Of a stretch of DNA of 64,000 nucleotides, positions 1 through 8,097 are shown piece after piece (position 1 is the first letter of the stretch; the number at the start of each line of letters is the position of its first letter). Made by a program: the position numbers and the translations under genes. The notes below the pieces were generated by a model. It was not told the origin of the DNA. It worked only from the letters and a program-made list of their open reading frames with translations, and searched no databases. Source of the DNA: Loktanella sp. DSM 29012 (GTDB lineage Bacteria > Pseudomonadota > Alphaproteobacteria > Rhodobacterales > Rhodobacteraceae); NCBI RefSeq assembly GCF_900110705.1, contig NZ_FOEJ01000005.1, positions 248,001 through 312,000 of the forward strand. The letters are read 5' to 3'.

Positions 1-2
1 GC

Positions 3-323
3 ACTGTAGGCGACACACCCAGCATCGTCGGCACCTTGGCTGATGTTTCCGGCATCCTGACAGCCGGTCAGATGGTGCGTGTCGTGGCCTTGGCCGATCA
101 TGCCAGCACAGCCGCCGAACAGGCCGAGCTGGACATGCTCAAGGCCTTGGCCGGTTACGCGGACCTCGTCCAGATTTGCCGCGACGGGCTGGCAGCCTTG
201 CAGGGTGGACAGGCGCTGCTGACCGCCTCGGCCAAGGGGATCGACACGGTGTTTGCCGAGGCGATGACCCGGTCAACCGCGACCGCCGCGATCCTGGCTG
301 CACGCAAGGAGGGCGAGGCATGA
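3..323 (+). CDS. phage protein, 5' end cut off by window edge
   Basis: The reading frame is open from the first bases of the window, so the gene probably starts outside it; TTG at 36 is only an internal candidate. The visible roughly 106 residues are Ala-rich and helical in appearance (for example QAELDMLKALAGYADLVQ), with no transmembrane segment and no motif I recognise. Its stop overlaps the start of the DUF1353 gene (ATGA), so it belongs to the same late operon. Function unknown; a structural or fibre-associated phage protein is only a guess from position. Confidence 0.6.
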   Translation, partial: TVGDTPSIVGTLADVSGILTAGQMVRVVALADHASTAAEQAELDMLKALAGYADLVQICRDGLAALQGGQALLTASAKGIDTVFAEAMTRSTATAAILAARKEGEA

Positions 324-673
324 GCGCCTACACCGATGCAAAGCCGATCTTTTCGCGCTTGCCGCGCAGCAACCGGTATCGCACCTGCCTGAGCTTTGCT
401 TGGGAGCTTGGCTGCAGAGGCTCCGGCCTGCTGATCGAGATCCCCGAGGGCTACACCTTCGACGTCTCTGTTCCGCCTGGCTTGCGGCTGATTTTCAATC
501 CGCACGATCCGAAGTTCCTCAAGGCTGCGGCGCTGCACGACAACCTGCTGGAGCGCGGCTGGGACCGGGTCACGGCAGCCGGTCCGTTTCACCGCGCGCT
601 GCGCGCCGACGGCGTCGGTCCGTTCAAACGCCTCGCCATGCTGCTTGCCGTCATTCTGTGGCGCTGGTCATGA
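320..673 (+). CDS. DUF1353 family phage protein
   Basis: A 117-residue protein starting at the ATG that overlaps the upstream stop codon. The pattern IPEGYTFDVSVPPGL followed by AALHDNLLERGW and FHRALRADGVG is typical of DUF1353, a small family often found in phage late operons. Its molecular role is not established. A short hydrophobic C-terminus (LAMLLAVILWRW) could be a membrane anchor, which would fit a role near lysis or ejection, but that is inference. It sits 33 bp before the tail sheath gene. Confidence 0.7.
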   Translation: MSAYTDAKPIFSRLPRSNRYRTCLSFAWELGCRGSGLLIEIPEGYTFDVSVPPGLRLIFNPHDPKFLKAAALHDNLLERGWDRVTAAGPFHRALRADGVGPFKRLAMLLAVILWRWS

Positions 674-706
674 CCGCCGCCCCCTCACACCAAAAGGAGA
701 ACCACC

Positions 707-1891
707 ATGCCTGAACAGTTTCTACACGGGGTCGAGGTCGTCCAGATCGACGACGGCCTGCGTCCCATCTCGACCGTCAAGTCCTCGATCATCGGGATCG
801 TCGGCACCGCACCGGAGGCCACCGACGACGCGTTCCCGTTGAACACGCCCGTCCTGATCACCGGGCCCCGCGCATCGGCAGCACTCGGGCCGACCGGGAC
901 CCTGCGCGATGCCTACGACGCAGTCTATGCCCAGGGCGTTGCCGTGGCGATCGTCGTGCGGGTGGCAGAGGGGGCCGACGATGCCGCGACCCTCGGCAAT
1001 GCCGTGGGCAACGCAGCCCAGCAGTCCGGCGCTTATGCCCTGATCGGGGCTGGTGCCGTCACGGGTCAGATCCCGCGCATCCTGATCGCGCCTGGTCTGA
1101 CGCGCCCCACCGATCCCAGTGCCGCCAACCCGCTGACCAACGCGCTGATCACTGTCGCGGCCAAGCTGCGGGCCGTCGTCGTGGCCGATGGTCCCAACAC
1201 GGTCGAGGCCGATGCGATCACCTACGCCGGTCAATTCGGGTCGGACCGCCTGTTCCTGGTCGATGCCCATGTCCGCGTCTTTGACACCGTGTCAGCGCAG
1301 ACCGTGACACGTCCGGGCTCGGCCTATGTGGCGGGCGTGATCAGCCGCACCGACAACGAACGCGGGTTCTGGTGGTCGGCCTCCAACCGGCTGGTCGGCG
1401 GCGTCACCGGGCTGGCCCGCCCCATCGGCTTTGCGATCTCGGACCCGGACACCGAGGCCAACCGCCTGAACGAGGCCAAGGTCTCCGTCATCATCCGTGA
1501 GGACGGCTTCCGCGTCTGGGGCAACCGCAGCACGTCGGACGATCCGCTCTGGGCCTTCCTCAGCGTGCGGCGCACCGCCGATCTGATCTACGACAGCATC
1601 GAACGGGCGCACCGCTGGGCGACGGACCGTCCGTTGTCCGCGCAACTGCTGATCGACATCCGCGACAGCGTGCAGGCCTACCTTGACCGGCTCACAGCCC
1701 AGGGCGCGCTGCTGGGCGGCACCGTCTGGCTGGACCCGGAGCTGAACACCAAGGCCACGCTGGCCGCAGGTCAGCTCTATCTCGATTTCGACATCGAGCC
1801 GCCCGCCCCGCTGGAACGCCTGACGTTCCGCGCCCGTCGCAACGGTGACTACTACGAAGAGCTGATCACCGACTTTCAAGCCGCAAGCTAA
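707..1891 (+). CDS. FI: phage tail sheath protein (P2 FI-like)
   Basis: Major subunit of the contractile sheath that surrounds the tail tube and shortens to drive DNA injection. The 394 residues match the length of P2 gpFI (about 396). The N-terminus (FLHGVEVVQIDDGLRPI, then SSIIGIVGTAP) and the C-terminal RLTFRARRNGDYYEELI are typical of the family. A strong ribosome site (AAAAGGAG) precedes the ATG. It is followed 12 bp later by the tube gene, the standard order in contractile-tailed phages. Apparently full length. Confidence 0.93.
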   Translation: MPEQFLHGVEVVQIDDGLRPISTVKSSIIGIVGTAPEATDDAFPLNTPVLITGPRASAALGPTGTLRDAYDAVYAQGVAVAIVVRVAEGADDAATLGNAVGNAAQQSGAYALIGAGAVTGQIPRILIAPGLTRPTDPSAANPLTNALITVAAKLRAVVVADGPNTVEADAITYAGQFGSDRLFLVDAHVRVFDTVSAQTVTRPGSAYVAGVISRTDNERGFWWSASNRLVGGVTGLARPIGFAISDPDTEANRLNEAKVSVIIREDGFRVWGNRSTSDDPLWAFLSVRRTADLIYDSIERAHRWATDRPLSAQLLIDIRDSVQAYLDRLTAQGALLGGTVWLDPELNTKATLAAGQLYLDFDIEPPAPLERLTFRARRNGDYYEELITDFQAAS

Positions 1892-1903
1892 AGGAGGCAC
1901 CTG

Positions 1904-2401
1904 ATGTCTTTCCCGCGCACAATCCGCAACTACAACGCCTTCCTCGATGGCGTCAGCTACATGGGGTTGGTCAGCACCGGCAAGCTGCCCGCCCTCAAGA
2001 TCAAGACCGCCGCACATCGCGGTGCCGGCATGGATGCCGAGACGGCCGTCGACATGGGCATGGAGGCCATGACGACCGAGCTGACATTCGACGAATGGTC
2101 GGACGCGCCGATCCGGCTGTTCGGGTCCAAGAACCGCATCGTCCTGCGTCCCGCCGCCATGGGCGAGGACGACTTCGCGGCGGACACGTTCATCTTTGCG
2201 ATGGGCGGTCGCATCACCGACGTCAACTGGGACGACCTGAAGGCAGGCACCGAGTCCAAGATGAAGGCGATGATGGATGTCGATTTCTTCAGCATCGAGA
2301 AGAATGGGCAGCAGCTCGTGAAAATCGATGTCGAGAACGGCGTCCGCGTCATCGACGGCGTCGACCAGCTTGCAGGCATCCGCACTGCAATGGGTCTTTA
2401 A
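1904..2401 (+). CDS. FII: phage major tail tube protein (P2 FII-like)
   Basis: Builds the inner tail tube through which DNA passes. At 165 residues it is the usual size for FII. The start FPRTIRNYNAFLDGVSYMG and the ELTFDEWSDAPIRLFG region match the family. AAAGGAGG lies just ahead of the ATG. It lies between the sheath and the tail assembly chaperone gene, as in P2. No truncation or odd residues seen. Confidence 0.92.
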   Translation: MSFPRTIRNYNAFLDGVSYMGLVSTGKLPALKIKTAAHRGAGMDAETAVDMGMEAMTTELTFDEWSDAPIRLFGSKNRIVLRPAAMGEDDFAADTFIFAMGGRITDVNWDDLKAGTESKMKAMMDVDFFSIEKNGQQLVKIDVENGVRVIDGVDQLAGIRTAMGL

Positions 2402-2415
2402 GGGGGGATTGAACC

Positions 2416-2703
2416 ATGGCCAAACTGACCACTCCGATCAAGCGCGAGGGCGGCGACTTGAAGTCCGTCGAGATCCGCCAGCCTACCGCAGGCGAGCTGC
2501 GCGGCTGTAAGCTGACCTCACTATTGCAGATGGACACGTCCGAGCTGCTCAAGGTGCTTCCGCGCGTCACCGTGCCCGCGCTGTTGCCCGCCGAGGTCGA
2601 GGCGTTGGCCCCGGCGGACCTTTTGACACTGGGGATGGAGGTGGTCGGTTTTTTGGCCTCTCCGGCCCTCAAGGAAGAGGCGCTGCGGGCAGCCGAAGCC
2701 TGA
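2416..2703 (+). CDS. E: phage tail assembly chaperone (gpE-like)
   Basis: A 95-residue protein of the E/41/14 tail assembly chaperone type, with an N-terminal L-T-PIKREGGDLKSVEIRQPT-AGEL pattern and a helical C-terminus. In P2-like phages the chaperone binds the tape measure protein during tail assembly and is made in two forms, E and a -1 frameshift product E+E'. This gene contains a canonical slippery heptamer near its 3' end (2649-2655), and the -1 frame stays open into the next small gene. GGGGG before the ATG serves as ribosome site. Confidence 0.85.
   Translation: MAKLTTPIKREGGDLKSVEIRQPTAGELRGCKLTSLLQMDTSELLKVLPRVTVPALLPAEVEALAPADLLTLGMEVVGFLASPALKEEALRAAEA
2649..2655 (+). other. -1 ribosomal frameshift slippery heptamer T TTT TTG
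   Basis: In the E frame the codons read GGT TTT TTG, giving T TTT TTG in the correct phase for simultaneous P- and A-site slippage by one base. After slippage the frame continues without a stop from 2655 to 2858 through the E' gene, adding 25 linker residues before the E' methionine. Lambda G/GT and P2 E/E' use the same strategy, and to my recollection P2 uses this same heptamer. No downstream pseudoknot was worked out. Confidence 0.85.
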
Positions 2704-2729
2704 TCCCGCACGACGACACCGGCGACACC

Positions 2730-2858
2730 ATGGCGGATATCGCCGTGGTGTTCGGCTGGGGCCCCGATGTCACCGGCCCCATGACACTGGACGATCTGGC
2801 CTACTGGTGGGCCAAGGCCCGCGACCGCGCACCACGACAGGAGGATGACGATGACTGA
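2730..2858 (+). CDS. E': GpE' family tail protein (frameshift extension of E)
   Basis: A 42-residue ORF in the -1 frame relative to E, reading MADIAVVFGWGPDVTGPMTL and then LDDLAYWWAKARDR. This is the P2 GpE' signature (aromatic-x-W near the start, then L-x-x-W-x-x-KA). The open frame actually begins at 2655, so it is probably translated mainly as a fusion to E rather than from its own ATG, which lacks a clear ribosome site. It ends in DDDD and overlaps the tape measure start by 14 bases. Confidence 0.8.
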   Translation: MADIAVVFGWGPDVTGPMTLDDLAYWWAKARDRAPRQEDDDD

Positions 2859-5139
2859 CATGAATATCGCCCTGATCCTGCGCCTGGTGGACCGCGCGAC
2901 AGGACCGGCTAAGCAAGCCTTGCAACAGGTCGAGCGGGTCAGCAACCAGATCGGCCAGGCGGGCCTGCGCAACCTCGAACGCGCCGACGCGATCGGCGAG
3001 ATGGCCGACCGCCAGCAGGCGCGCATCGTGGGACAGGCAGCCGGGCTTGCCAGCATGGCCGCCGGGTTCTGGGCGATGACCGAACCGGCGATCGAGGCTG
3101 AGGCCCGCATGGCCGAGATTGCCAAGGTCGTGGATTTCGACAGCGAGAACGGGTTCGTCGATCTGCAACGCGATATCGCGGCGCTGGTCACCTCGGGCGG
3201 GCTCTACGCCACGTCGCAGGGCATCATGGATATCGTCGCGGCTGCCGGACGCATGGGGGTCGTCGATGCCAACCTGCCCGACGCGGAAAAGCGTGCGCAG
3301 CTTCTGGAATTTGCCGAGGCCGCGACGGTGATGGGCGTGGCCCTTGGCGTATCAGCCGAGACCGCGGGCGAGACGCTCGCACGGTGGCGCGCGAACCTGA
3401 ACCTGACCCAGGACGAGGCCATGCAGCTTGGCGACATGGTCAACCTGCTGGGCAACACCATGGCCACGAATGAGGCCGATATCCTCGCTGTGCTGAACCG
3501 TCAGGCGGTTCTGTCCGACGTGTCCGGTCTGGCCACCAGCGAGATCGCGGCGCTGAGTGCCACGCTGCTGGCGGCGGGCAGCAGCCCCGAGATCGCCGCC
3601 ACGGGCATGAAGAACTTCATCAACGCGATGACCGTCGGCCGAAGTGCCACGGCCCGGCAAAAGGCTGTGTTTCAGGAGCTGGGCATCGACGCCGAGGATC
3701 TGGCGCGGGCGATGCAAGAGGACGCCAGCGGCGCGATCCTGTCGGTGCTGGATGCGCTGAACGAGATGGAGCCCTATCGTCGGTCGTCGCTGGTCGGTGA
3801 TCTGTTCGGCGAGGAAGGCAAGGCTGCGATCATTCCGCTGATCGCCCAGACCGACACCCTGCGCGTCGCACTTGCCGCGACCGCAGACAGCGCGTCATTG
3901 CTTGGCTTGATGGAGTTGGAATACGCCCGCCAGGTCGAGACGACCAAGGCGCAGCGCGCCCGCACCATCGAATACTTCAAGACGCTCAGCGTGGTTGTCG
4001 GATCGCAGCTCTTGCCGATGCTGAACGACATGCTTGAAACCATCATGCCGGTCATCGGGCGCACGGTTGAATGGGCCGAGGCGAACCCGCAACTGATCCA
4101 GCAGCTTGGCTGGCTGGCGGCGGGGCTGTTTGGCCTGTCGGTTGCATCCTTTGCGGTCAGTCTGGCGCTGTTGCCGCTGTTGCGTCTGGTCAGTGTCGGC
4201 GTCCGTCTGTTCGGTTGGATGCAGATCGCCCTTGGTGTCGCCGGTCGGGCCGCCAGTGCCTTGGGCCGGGGTCTGATCCTGCTGGCCACCAACCCCGTCG
4301 CTGCCCTCGGCCGTCTGTGGGCGGCGACCGGGATCGTGGGCCGCGCGCTGATCTGGCTGGGCCGCCTCGCGATGCGGCACCCGCTGATCCTGACGCTGGC
4401 ACTGATCGCCTATGCCGTCGATGCCATCTACCAGAACTGGGACGGAATCGTCGCCTATTTCACCGACAAGGTGAACCGGGTGAAGGCGGCGTTTCAGGAC
4501 GGGCTGATCGACGGCGTGTTCCAGGTCATCAAAGACTTCAACGGTTTCACGCTGATCTTTGACGCGGCCAGCGGGTTCCTGGAATACCTGACCGGCTGGT
4601 CCTTTGAGGATGTCGCCGCCAGCATCGCGTCGATCACCGATCACCCGTGGTTTGATATGGGCGTCGAGATGATCCAAAGCCTCGGCGCGGGCATCTGGTC
4701 GGTGCTGACCGGGTTGGTCGAGACGATCAAGGCATCGCTGGCCGCGATCGTGCCGCAGTGGATGATCGACGGGATTGCGCTGATCAAGGACATAGGCGCA
4801 ACCCCGGACGCAGCCCCGGCGATGGCAGCGACCGCAGGCGTTGGTGGCACTTCCGCCGGACGCCGTGCCCTCGGCGGTCCCGTCCGGGCCGGTGGCATCT
4901 ACGAGGTCAACGAACGCGGGCAGGAATTCTTTGCCCCCGGCCAGTCGGGCAGCATCATCACCGCCCGCGACGCGCGGCGGGCCGGTGCCGCACCCACGCG
5001 CAGCGTCAGGTTCGGCGACATAGTCATCAACGCGGCCCCCGGCATGGATGCCCAGGCGGTCGCGCGGGCGGTCAAGCGCGAGCTGGCGGACCTGATGGAT
5101 ACCAGCCGAGCCCTGCACGACGGGGGTTTTTATGAATAG
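2845..5139 (+). CDS. T: phage tail tape measure protein (gpT-like)
   Basis: Sets tail length and occupies the tube lumen before DNA ejection. It has 764 residues: an N-terminal coiled region, a central domain of the TP901 tape-measure type (about residues 90-330, including VMGVALGVSAETAGETL and GMKNFINAMTVG), a cluster of hydrophobic segments at about 410-540, and a flexible Ala/Gly-rich C-terminus with ARRALGGPVRAGGIYEVNE-like sequence. GGAGG precedes the ATG at 2845; a second ATG two codons on is possible. The C-terminus overlaps gpU by 8 bases. Confidence 0.92.
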   Translation: MTMTDMNIALILRLVDRATGPAKQALQQVERVSNQIGQAGLRNLERADAIGEMADRQQARIVGQAAGLASMAAGFWAMTEPAIEAEARMAEIAKVVDFDSENGFVDLQRDIAALVTSGGLYATSQGIMDIVAAAGRMGVVDANLPDAEKRAQLLEFAEAATVMGVALGVSAETAGETLARWRANLNLTQDEAMQLGDMVNLLGNTMATNEADILAVLNRQAVLSDVSGLATSEIAALSATLLAAGSSPEIAATGMKNFINAMTVGRSATARQKAVFQELGIDAEDLARAMQEDASGAILSVLDALNEMEPYRRSSLVGDLFGEEGKAAIIPLIAQTDTLRVALAATADSASLLGLMELEYARQVETTKAQRARTIEYFKTLSVVVGSQLLPMLNDMLETIMPVIGRTVEWAEANPQLIQQLGWLAAGLFGLSVASFAVSLALLPLLRLVSVGVRLFGWMQIALGVAGRAASALGRGLILLATNPVAALGRLWAATGIVGRALIWLGRLAMRHPLILTLALIAYAVDAIYQNWDGIVAYFTDKVNRVKAAFQDGLIDGVFQVIKDFNGFTLIFDAASGFLEYLTGWSFEDVAASIASITDHPWFDMGVEMIQSLGAGIWSVLTGLVETIKASLAAIVPQWMIDGIALIKDIGATPDAAPAMAATAGVGGTSAGRRALGGPVRAGGIYEVNERGQEFFAPGQSGSIITARDARRAGAAPTRSVRFGDIVINAAPGMDAQAVARAVKRELADLMDTSRALHDGGFYE

Positions 5140-5530
5140 CCTCGTGATGATGGCGCTGGGGGTGTTCCGGTTCGGCGTGGCGGGAGCGGATTATCAGACC
5201 TTCCGCCGCACGGCCGCCTACCGGTGGGAACAGGTGGACCGCATCGGCCGCCAGCCTGCCGCACAGTTCGCAGGCCGTGGCACGGAAAGCGTCACCCTGT
5301 CCGGTGTGATCTATCCGCACTTCAAGGGCGGGCTGCGTCAGGTCGAGCTGATGCGCTTGCAGGCCGGACTGGGGCAGCCGCTGATCCTGGTCGATGGCCT
5401 CGGGTTCATCTGGGACCGCTGGGTCATCACGTCGGTCGAGGAAACCAAATCGGTGTTCATGGCCGACGGGGCCCCGCGCAAGATCGACTTTGCCGTCGAT
5501 CTGCAAAGCTACGGAGGCGACCGGGCATGA
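5132..5530 (+). CDS. U: phage tail protein gpU-like
   Basis: The 132-residue protein belongs to the P2 GpU family, a tail completion or baseplate-associated factor. The start (MMALGVFRFGVAGADYQT), the GRGTESVTLSGVIYPHFKGG block and the WVITSVEE segment near residue 100 fit the family. It overlaps the end of the tape measure gene and is itself overlapped (ATGA) by gpX, suggesting translational coupling across U-X-D. Confidence 0.9.
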   Translation: MNSLVMMALGVFRFGVAGADYQTFRRTAAYRWEQVDRIGRQPAAQFAGRGTESVTLSGVIYPHFKGGLRQVELMRLQAGLGQPLILVDGLGFIWDRWVITSVEETKSVFMADGAPRKIDFAVDLQSYGGDRA

Positions 5531-5736
5531 CACCATATGTGACCCGCCAGGGCGACGTCGTCGATCTGATCGCCCATCGCGAGCTGGGCGATGCCCGGCT
5601 CTGCACCGCGATTCTGGACGCGAACCCCGGTCTGGCCGCCGCCGGTGCGGTGCTGCCCGATGGTTTGCTGATCATGCTGCCGGACGCCGCCCCCGCGCCG
5701 ACCCGCACGACAATCCGCCTCTGGGGTCGCACGTGA
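5527..5736 (+). CDS. X: phage tail protein X, LysM-like
   Basis: A 69-residue protein with the LysM-like fold of P2 gpX: YVTRQGDVVDLIAHRELGD at the start, AILDANPGLAAAGAVLPDG in the middle and LIMLP near the end. It is thought to help attach baseplate or tail-tip proteins to peptidoglycan-facing parts. It lies between U and D, and its stop overlaps the GTG of D. Confidence 0.88.
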   Translation: MTPYVTRQGDVVDLIAHRELGDARLCTAILDANPGLAAAGAVLPDGLLIMLPDAAPAPTRTTIRLWGRT

Positions 5737-6716
5737 CGCCCGCGGTCCGCATCATCGCCGCCAACACGGATATCACCGCGACCATCGCCGACCGGCTGAT
5801 CTCGCTGTCCGTCACCGATGAGGACGGGCTATCGGCCGACACATTACGCCTGAAGGTCGATGACCGCGACGGCCGCATCGCGGCCCCCGAGACCGGCGTC
5901 GTCCTGGACGTCGCTCTGGGCCACGTGGGCCAGCAGCTGGTCCCGGTCGGTCTCTTTGCCGTGGACCGCGTGCGCGGCACGGGCATGCCGCAGACCCTGA
6001 CGATCGACGCGACCGCCGCCGACATGACCGGCCCGCTGCGCGCGCCGCGATCGCGCGGCTGGACCGGTCAAACGCTGGGCCAGATCGTCGAGACCATCGC
6101 GGGCCGGGTCGGGCTGGAACCGGTCGTCGCCGATGCGCTCGCCACCATTCGCTACCCCTTCCTCGCCCAGACCGCCGAGAGCGATCTGAACTTTCTGACC
6201 CGCATCGCACGAACGCTGGACGCCACCGCCAAGCCCGCAGCCGGTCGCCTGGTCGTCATGCCGCGCGGCACGGGGCGGGACGCGACCGGTGCATCGATCC
6301 CGCCCGTGGCCATCGACCGCACCGATCTGTCCGACTGGTCCTGGGATCGCGGCGCGCGCAAGGCCTACGCCAGCGTGACGGCCGAATGGGGCGACATCGC
6401 GGGCGGCCAGACCGTCAAGGTCACCGTCGGCAGCGGCAATCCCGTCCACCGGCTGCGTCACGTCTATGCCACCGCCGCCGACGCGCAGCGCGCCTGTGCG
6501 GCCGAGCTTGCCATGTCTGACCGGGCGCGGCTGACGCTGGACGGCATGCTGCACCGCTTCAACGGCGATCTCTTTGCAGGCGGGACGATCCGCATGTCCG
6601 GCCTGCGGGCCGAGCTGAACGGCGACTGGCTGATCCGCAAGGTCACGCATGATCTGGCCGGCGCACTCACGACATCCTTCTCCACTGAACGCGGGGCAGA
6701 TCAGACGGCCCCGTAA
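5733..6716 (+). CDS. D: phage late control / baseplate hub protein gpD-like
   Basis: A 327-residue homologue of P2 gpD, now understood as a baseplate hub protein (gp27-like) despite its old name. GTG at 5733 is chosen because it overlaps the preceding stop (GTGA) and the family N-terminus TPAVRIIAANTDITATIADR follows directly. Family features include LSVTDEDGLSADTLRLKVDD, a GWTGQTLGQIV segment near residue 110, and the C-terminal WLIRKVTHDL. It is somewhat shorter than P2 gpD (about 387). Last structural gene of the module. Confidence 0.9.
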   Translation: MTPAVRIIAANTDITATIADRLISLSVTDEDGLSADTLRLKVDDRDGRIAAPETGVVLDVALGHVGQQLVPVGLFAVDRVRGTGMPQTLTIDATAADMTGPLRAPRSRGWTGQTLGQIVETIAGRVGLEPVVADALATIRYPFLAQTAESDLNFLTRIARTLDATAKPAAGRLVVMPRGTGRDATGASIPPVAIDRTDLSDWSWDRGARKAYASVTAEWGDIAGGQTVKVTVGSGNPVHRLRHVYATAADAQRACAAELAMSDRARLTLDGMLHRFNGDLFAGGTIRMSGLRAELNGDWLIRKVTHDLAGALTTSFSTERGADQTAP

Positions 6717-6746
6717 GGGCCGTTGAACACCCCCTTAAACGGGGGG
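6706..6746 (+). terminator. two adjacent hairpins after gpD
   Basis: CGGCCC (6706-6711) pairs with GGGCCG (6717-6722) across the D stop codon. CCCCC (6730-6734) pairs with GGGGG (6741-6745) with a TTAAAC loop. There is no clear U tract, so an attenuator or processing hairpin is as likely as a true terminator. They separate the tail operon from com. Confidence 0.4.
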
Positions 6747-6870
6747 CCAAAGGGTGCGCCAACACCCTTCGACACGGGGAAAGTTTCGACGCAATCCCGC
6801 CGACCGCAAGGAACTTACAGCCGCCCCCTCCCTCATGAGGGACGGCCACTGTGAGGCGATTCTATATCCC

Positions 6871-7077
6871 ATGGCTACCCATGAAATCCGTTGCTCGGGC
6901 TGTGCCCGATTGCTATTCAAAACCGACGGCGCAGACTTCGGCTGCAAGATCAGCATCAAATGCCCCCGATGCCGCGCCTTCAATCATCTGAGGCCCCAGA
7001 CGAGCCCCTCACCGAAGCGACCCGATCGCGATGGAAAGGACCCCTCGTGTGGCTCTTCGTACCCCCGAACGACATGA
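6871..7077 (+). CDS. com: Mu Com-like zinc-binding translational regulator
   Basis: A 68-residue protein whose first 42 residues match phage Mu Com: EIRCSGCARLLFK, then ISIKCPRCRAFNHLR. Cys8, Cys11, Cys31 and Cys34 would bind zinc. In Mu, Com binds mom mRNA and exposes the start of the DNA modification gene mom. Here the gene downstream is a C5-methyltransferase whose likely start lies inside com, so an analogous control is plausible. The tail after residue 42 is unlike Com and overlaps the methyltransferase. The Com stop also forms an ATGA with an ATG of a third reading frame at 7074. Confidence 0.8.
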   Translation: MATHEIRCSGCARLLFKTDGADFGCKISIKCPRCRAFNHLRPQTSPSPKRPDRDGKDPSCGSSYPRTT

Positions 7078-7942
7078 CGACTTTTGCGGCATCAGCCTTT
7101 GCGCCGGTGTCGGCGGACTGGATCTCGGCCTTCACCTCGCAGAACCCGGATATCGCACTGTGTGTTATGTCGAGCGAAACAGTTTCGCCGCGTCCACTCT
7201 CGTGGCACGGATGGCGGACACGTCCCTGGCTCCGGCTCCTGTCTGGGACGATCTCAAATCCTTCGACGGCCGCCCGTGGCGTGGCCGCGTTCATATCGTC
7301 ACTGCCGGATATCCGTGCCAGCCGTTCACCCTGTCTGGCAACCGGCGCGGACGCGACGACCCCCGGCACCTCTGGCCCTATGTTGCACGTATCATCGACG
7401 AAGTCCGACCCGAGTGGTGCTTCTTCGAGAACGTCCCCGGCCATCTGTCCCTGGGCTTCCATGATGTCGCCCGAGACCTTCAAGGCATGGGCTACCGGGT
7501 TGCAGCGTGCGTCGTATCAGCGGCGGAAGTCGGCGGGTCTCACCTACGCGAACGGATGTTCATTCTGGCCCACGCCGACCTACCTGATGGGCGGCAACAG
7601 GACGAGCATCCGCGTGGGACCGGGGCGGTTTCAGTTCATCGCGGACCAAAACCAGAAGGGGAGCCAGGTCGGCCTGATCATGGCCGCCCGGTGCTGGGTC
7701 ATGATGTGGGACCTATTGAAGGCCACGGGCTGGACGCCCGGACCGCTCGTCTCTTCCCCCCGATGCCAGGTGACTTTGCTGCCTGGGGCGCTGCACTCCA
7801 AGGAGGCGCTGCATCTCAACCCGTCCTTCACCGACTGGATGATGGGCTGGCCCTCAGGGTGGACCGATCCGCTGCAGCCGGTAACGGCGTGGTCCCGCTG
7901 GCTGCAGCAAGGGCGTGGCGTTGGCTGAGGGGCTGTTTTTGA
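7031..7942 (+). CDS. phage C5-cytosine DNA methyltransferase
   Basis: Transfers a methyl group from SAM to cytosine C5 in DNA. Motif I is FCGISLCAGVGGLDLGLHL (18-36), motif IV GYPCQPF with catalytic Cys96, motif VI ENV (133-135), motif VIII HLRERMF (171-177) and motif X GNGVVP (284-289). The target recognition region between VIII and X is short, and the order is canonical. Start: ATG 7031 has no ribosome site; GTG 7049 is preceded by GGAAAGGA with 8-base spacing and may be the true start. No cognate restriction enzyme adjoins it, so it may protect phage DNA as an orphan enzyme. Confidence 0.9.
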   Translation: MERTPRVALRTPERHDDFCGISLCAGVGGLDLGLHLAEPGYRTVCYVERNSFAASTLVARMADTSLAPAPVWDDLKSFDGRPWRGRVHIVTAGYPCQPFTLSGNRRGRDDPRHLWPYVARIIDEVRPEWCFFENVPGHLSLGFHDVARDLQGMGYRVAACVVSAAEVGGSHLRERMFILAHADLPDGRQQDEHPRGTGAVSVHRGPKPEGEPGRPDHGRPVLGHDVGPIEGHGLDARTARLFPPMPGDFAAWGAALQGGAASQPVLHRLDDGLALRVDRSAAAGNGVVPLAAARAWRWLRGCF

Positions 7943-8097
7943 GGGCGGACGGGGCGGAGAGCGGCCGTTCGCTGCAAGTGCGAGGTTACTATGTCATAAT
8001 CCCCCAAGCCGACACTCGGGCAACATTGTATTGTCGCTATTTATAGGCCATCTTGACCAGACCAGTTGGGGAGATATTCCCGCGAAGGGAGACGCAA

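Larger units (their letters stand above)
1..7942 (+). mobile_element. P2-like prophage, right (tail) portion
   Basis: Contiguous same-strand phage genes run from the left window edge through sheath, tube, E/E', tape measure, U, X and D in the gene order known from P2-type contractile tails. They are followed by a Mu Com-like gene and a DNA methyltransferase. Genes are packed with ATGA or GTGA overlaps. Heads, lysis genes and integrase are not in the window, so the left end and intactness cannot be judged. The right boundary is uncertain: it may lie at 7942, or the cassette up to 11752 may be prophage cargo. No attachment site was identified. Confidence 0.9.

Noticed and set aside
3895-5118. 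407-codon minus-strand open frame inside the tape measure gene
   Set aside because: Antisense of the tape measure gene, with low-complexity composition and no ribosome site.
1-6716. gene transfer agent cluster
   Set aside because: Rhodobacterales often carry GTA genes, but these have siphovirus-type tails. Sheath, tube, gpU, gpX and gpD here are contractile P2-type.
7031-7942. complete restriction-modification system
   Set aside because: The methyltransferase has no adjacent restriction enzyme. The nuclease-bearing GHKL gene is 1.8 kb away, beyond two other genes and an intergenic gap, so pairing them as a type II system is not supported.
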